From Coprococcus phoceensis (GTDB lineage: Bacteria > Bacillota > Clostridia > Lachnospirales > Lachnospiraceae), in contig NZ_FNWC01000007.1 in the NCBI RefSeq assembly GCF_900104635.1, forward strand, positions 248,001 to 312,000: a stretch of 64,000 nucleotides of DNA. Reading direction: 5' to 3'. The notes below the pieces were generated by a model that ran no database searches, was not told where the DNA came from, and saw nothing but the letters and a program-made list of their open reading frames with translations. Below, piece after piece: positions 61,432 through 64,000 of the stretch. A program made the position numbers and the translations under genes. Position 1 is the stretch's first letter, and each line of letters begins with the position of its first letter.

Positions 61432-62785
61432 GTCAATTAATGAACGAGAACTGGTGCTTGGGATTTTGCTGGAAGTGACACGAGATGGAGAGCACAGTCA
61501 TATCGCACTTCGCAATGTTCTGAATAAATATCAGTATTTAGACAAAAAAGAGCGCGCTTTTATCACAAGAGTGACGGAGGGAACACTGGAGCGCATGATT
61601 GAGCTTGATTATATTATCAATCAGTTTTCAAAAGTAAAGGTAAACAAGATGAAACCAGTCATCCGCAATATCATCCGAAGTGCGGTTTACCAGATGAAAT
61701 ATATGGATTCGGTTCCGAATTCCGCTGCCTGTAATGAGGCGGTAAAACTTGCGGTGAAAAAAGGATTTGTAAATTTAAAAGGATTTGTGAACGGACTTTT
61801 ACGAAATATCGACCGAAATCTGGAACAGATATCATATCCGGATGAGAAAGATTTGGAACAATATCTGTCTGTGAAATACTCGATGCCGACATGGATATTA
61901 AGACAGTGGCTGGCAGCATATGACAGGGAGAGTGTGGAGTGTATGCTTCAGGATTTCCTAAAAGAAAAGGACACGATAATCCGGTGTGATTTGGGGCAGA
62001 TGCCAAAAGAAGAACTTGTGAAGGCACTTGAAGGCGAAGGAGTACATGTCGAGGAACATCCATACCTTCCATATGCACTTCGAATATCTTCTTATAATTA
62101 TTTAGGAGAGCTTGAGACGTTTCAAAAAGGAGCGTTTTCGGTGCAGGATATCAGCTCCATGCTTGTGGCACATTTGGCAGAACCAAAAGAAGGAGACGAG
62201 ATCATAGATGTCTGTGCAGCACCCGGTGGAAAGGCACTTCACATGGCAGAGGTACTTTGTGGTACAGGGCATGTGCAGGCGAGAGATCTGACAGAATATA
62301 AGGTGGGGCTTATAGAGGAAAACATCTTACGCTCTGGTATGACAAACATCGAAGCAGTCAGGTGGGATGCGACTCAAAAAGATGAAACTGCAGTTGAAAA
62401 GGCAGATATTGTGGTGGCAGATCTTCCGTGCTCCGGACTGGGAGTGCTTGGGAAAAAGACGGATCTGAAATATAAGATGACAGAAGAGACACAAAAAGAA
62501 TTGGTGGCTCTTCAACGCAAGATGCTGTCGACAGTCAAAGATTATGTGAAGCCGGGAGGAACTTTGGTTTACAGCACATGTACAATTCACGAAGAAGAAA
62601 ATATGGGTAACGTACATTGGTTCTTAGAACAGAATAAAGAGTTTGAACTTGTGCCGATTGCACAGTTATTGTGCGAAGAGTTGAAAAATGATGTTGTGGA
62701 ACAAGGGTGTATTCAACTTCTGCCGGGGATACATGACAGTGATGGATTTTTCATTGCAAAGTTTAGAAAGGTGAAATGTGAATAA
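61424..62785 (+). CDS. rsmB: 16S rRNA (cytosine-967-C5) methyltransferase
   Basis: A 453-aa protein. The NusB-like RNA-binding domain (1-140) is followed by the SAM-dependent domain with VCAAPGGKALHMAE near 266, DLPCSGLGVLGKK near 337 and YSTCTIHEEEN near 385 (the two catalytic cysteines). Start overlaps the peptidase gene. Confidence 0.94.
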   Translation: MTKSINERELVLGILLEVTRDGEHSHIALRNVLNKYQYLDKKERAFITRVTEGTLERMIELDYIINQFSKVKVNKMKPVIRNIIRSAVYQMKYMDSVPNSAACNEAVKLAVKKGFVNLKGFVNGLLRNIDRNLEQISYPDEKDLEQYLSVKYSMPTWILRQWLAAYDRESVECMLQDFLKEKDTIIRCDLGQMPKEELVKALEGEGVHVEEHPYLPYALRISSYNYLGELETFQKGAFSVQDISSMLVAHLAEPKEGDEIIDVCAAPGGKALHMAEVLCGTGHVQARDLTEYKVGLIEENILRSGMTNIEAVRWDATQKDETAVEKADIVVADLPCSGLGVLGKKTDLKYKMTEETQKELVALQRKMLSTVKDYVKPGGTLVYSTCTIHEEENMGNVHWFLEQNKEFELVPIAQLLCEELKNDVVEQGCIQLLPGIHDSDGFFIAKFRKVKCE

Positions 62786-62791
62786 AAGATC

Positions 62792-63829
62792 ATGGAGAAA
62801 AAAGATATCAGATCATATACATTTGAAGAATTAAAACAAGAGATGGAACATCTCGGAGAAAAGTCGTTTCGGGCAAAGCAGGTGTATGAATGGCTGCATG
62901 TAAAGCTTGCAGATTCTTTTGAAGAGATGACGAATCTGTCAAAAGCACTCAGAGAAAAGCTGGATGCAGCTTATGAGATCGCACCGGTAAAAATGCTTGA
63001 GAGACAGGAATCAAAACTGGACGGCACAAATAAATTTCTGTTTTGCCTACAGGATGGACATGTGGTGGAAAGTGTTCTGATGAAGTATAAGCATGGAAAT
63101 TCTGTCTGTATTTCCTCGCAGGTCGGATGTCGGATGGGATGTAAATTCTGTGCATCTACCATCGGAGGATTGGAGAGAAATCTAAAGGCATCAGAGATGC
63201 TGGGACAGATTTATCAGATTCAGAAAATATCGGGGGAACGTGTTTCGAACGTAGTTGTGATGGGAACAGGGGAACCGATGGATAATTATGATAACTTTCT
63301 GAAATTCATACATATATTGACCGATGAACACGGTTTACATATCAGCCAAAGGAACATTACGGTATCGACTTGTGGAATCGTTCCGAATATGAAGAGACTT
63401 GCCGAGGAAAAATTACAGATTACCTTGGCGCTTTCCCTGCATGGTTCTACGCAGGAAAAGCGAAAAGTATTGATGCCGGTTGCAAACAAATATGAACTTT
63501 CTGAGGTGCTTGCGGCGTGCGACTATTATTTTGAAAAGACGGGAAGAAGAGTGACGTTTGAGTACAGTCTGGTACATGGAGTGAACGATAAAGAGGAAGA
63601 TGCAGCGGAATTAATCCACATTTTAAAACATCGTAATTGCCATCTGAATCTGATTCCTGTAAATCCGATTAAAGAGCGTACATTCGAGAAACCAAGCAAA
63701 AAAAATGCCATGAATTTCAAAAATAAACTTGAAAAAAGCGGAATAAATGTTACTATTAGAAGAGAAATGGGCTCTGATATCGACGGAGCCTGTGGACAAC
63801 TAAGACGACGTTATGTAGAGACAAAGTAA
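62792..63829 (+). CDS. rlmN: 23S rRNA (adenine-2503-C2) / tRNA methyltransferase
   Basis: A 345-aa radical-SAM enzyme. The iron-sulfur motif is CRMGCKFC (C-x3-C-x2-C, about 113-120). VVVMGTGEPMDNYDN near 152 and the catalytic Cys in DIDGACGQLRRRY near 335 agree with RlmN. It is housekeeping RlmN rather than Cfr, judged by the chromosomal context. 6 bp after rsmB. Confidence 0.95.
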   Translation: MEKKDIRSYTFEELKQEMEHLGEKSFRAKQVYEWLHVKLADSFEEMTNLSKALREKLDAAYEIAPVKMLERQESKLDGTNKFLFCLQDGHVVESVLMKYKHGNSVCISSQVGCRMGCKFCASTIGGLERNLKASEMLGQIYQIQKISGERVSNVVVMGTGEPMDNYDNFLKFIHILTDEHGLHISQRNITVSTCGIVPNMKRLAEEKLQITLALSLHGSTQEKRKVLMPVANKYELSEVLAACDYYFEKTGRRVTFEYSLVHGVNDKEEDAAELIHILKHRNCHLNLIPVNPIKERTFEKPSKKNAMNFKNKLEKSGINVTIRREMGSDIDGACGQLRRRYVETK

Positions 63830-63840
63830 AAGGAGAGCAT

Positions 63841-64000
63841 ATGAAGACGTTTTCAAAGACAGATATTGGAAGAAAACGAGAGGTGAATCAGGATTACGTA
63901 TTTGTATCAGATCAGCCGGTCGGGAATATTCCGAATCTTTTAATAGTTGCAGACGGTATGGGGGGACATAATGCGGGGGATTACGCATCCAAATTTGTTG
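63841..64000 (+). CDS. stp: PP2C-type protein phosphatase, 5' part
   Basis: Starts at 63841 after AAGGAGAGCAT and runs off the window. The first 53 codons show the PP2C start MKTFSKTDIGRKREVNQDY and the metal-binding motif VADGMGGHNAGD near 36. It is probably followed by the serine/threonine kinase gene outside the window, as is usual after rlmN in Firmicutes. Confidence 0.9.
   Translation, partial: MKTFSKTDIGRKREVNQDYVFVSDQPVGNIPNLLIVADGMGGHNAGDYASKFV

Noticed and set aside
62792..63829. Cfr-type resistance methyltransferase
   Set aside because: The radical-SAM protein lies in the conserved rsmB-rlmN-stp block and reads as ordinary RlmN.
1..64000. CRISPR array, tRNA or rRNA genes
   Set aside because: No regularly spaced short repeats and no cloverleaf or rRNA-like conserved segments were noticed on reading; the repeats present are explained by the ICEs, IS elements and att arms.

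Overview
The window reads as chromosome of a gut Clostridia species, probably Lachnospiraceae. This rests on the low-to-moderate GC content, the housekeeping block clpB-dinB / murE-priA-def-fmt-Zn protease-rsmB-rlmN-stp, HrcA/CIRCE heat-shock control, a DNPR-type (meso-diaminopimelate) MurE and SPKTG-type surface anchoring. The family assignment is inference; no rRNA gene is present to confirm it.

Layout. (1) 1-9931: right part of a Tn916-family integrative and conjugative element (ICE1). It holds mobT, the small membrane genes, a one-gene cargo, ardA, an in-frame ardA-tcpC fusion left by a deletion of about 6.5 kb of transfer genes, an IS4-interrupted XRE/membrane-protein cargo, sigma/orf8 regulators, xis and int. 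(2) 9905-15304: a 5.4 kb chromosomal island with hsp20, dnaJ, a DUF4230 gene, an alpha/beta hydrolase, an ISAs1-family insertion and a truncated PD-(D/E)XK transposase. (3) 15288-50906: a 35.6 kb composite Tn916-family ICE (ICE2) with a complete transfer set: orf23/orf22 (twice), tcpA, oriT, mobT, tcpD-like, two ardA, tcpE, virB4-like, orf15, the NlpC/P60 hydrolase, tcpC, orf9, sigma/orf8, xis and int. It also carries a thioester/VaFE adhesin, a class D beta-lactamase, an unknown four-gene cargo, an IS91-like element with a tyrosine recombinase, AraC-MFS and AraC/GNAT-MATE efflux cargos, and a second IS4 copy. (4) 50907-64000: ordinary housekeeping genes.

Main observations. Both ICEs are integrated at the same 17-bp core, which is the left half and spacer of a CIRCE (HrcA) operator, once in front of hsp20 and once in front of clpB. 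The int-proximal end of each ICE carries the same half-operator, so integration rebuilds both the CIRCE element and the overlapping -35 box next to the heat-shock gene. Cargo genes sit in repeated slots. Slots A (after orf22) and B (after orf19) begin with the same strong promoter and end with the same terminator. Slot C lies between the 3' end of tcpC and a small Spo0A-C-like gene, and those flanks have been duplicated along with the cargo. ICE2 therefore looks like an element that accumulates cargo by recombination between conserved flanks.

ICE1 still has mobT, xis and int but lacks the mating-pore genes, so it could only move with help, for example from ICE2. No rRNA, tRNA or CRISPR array was found.
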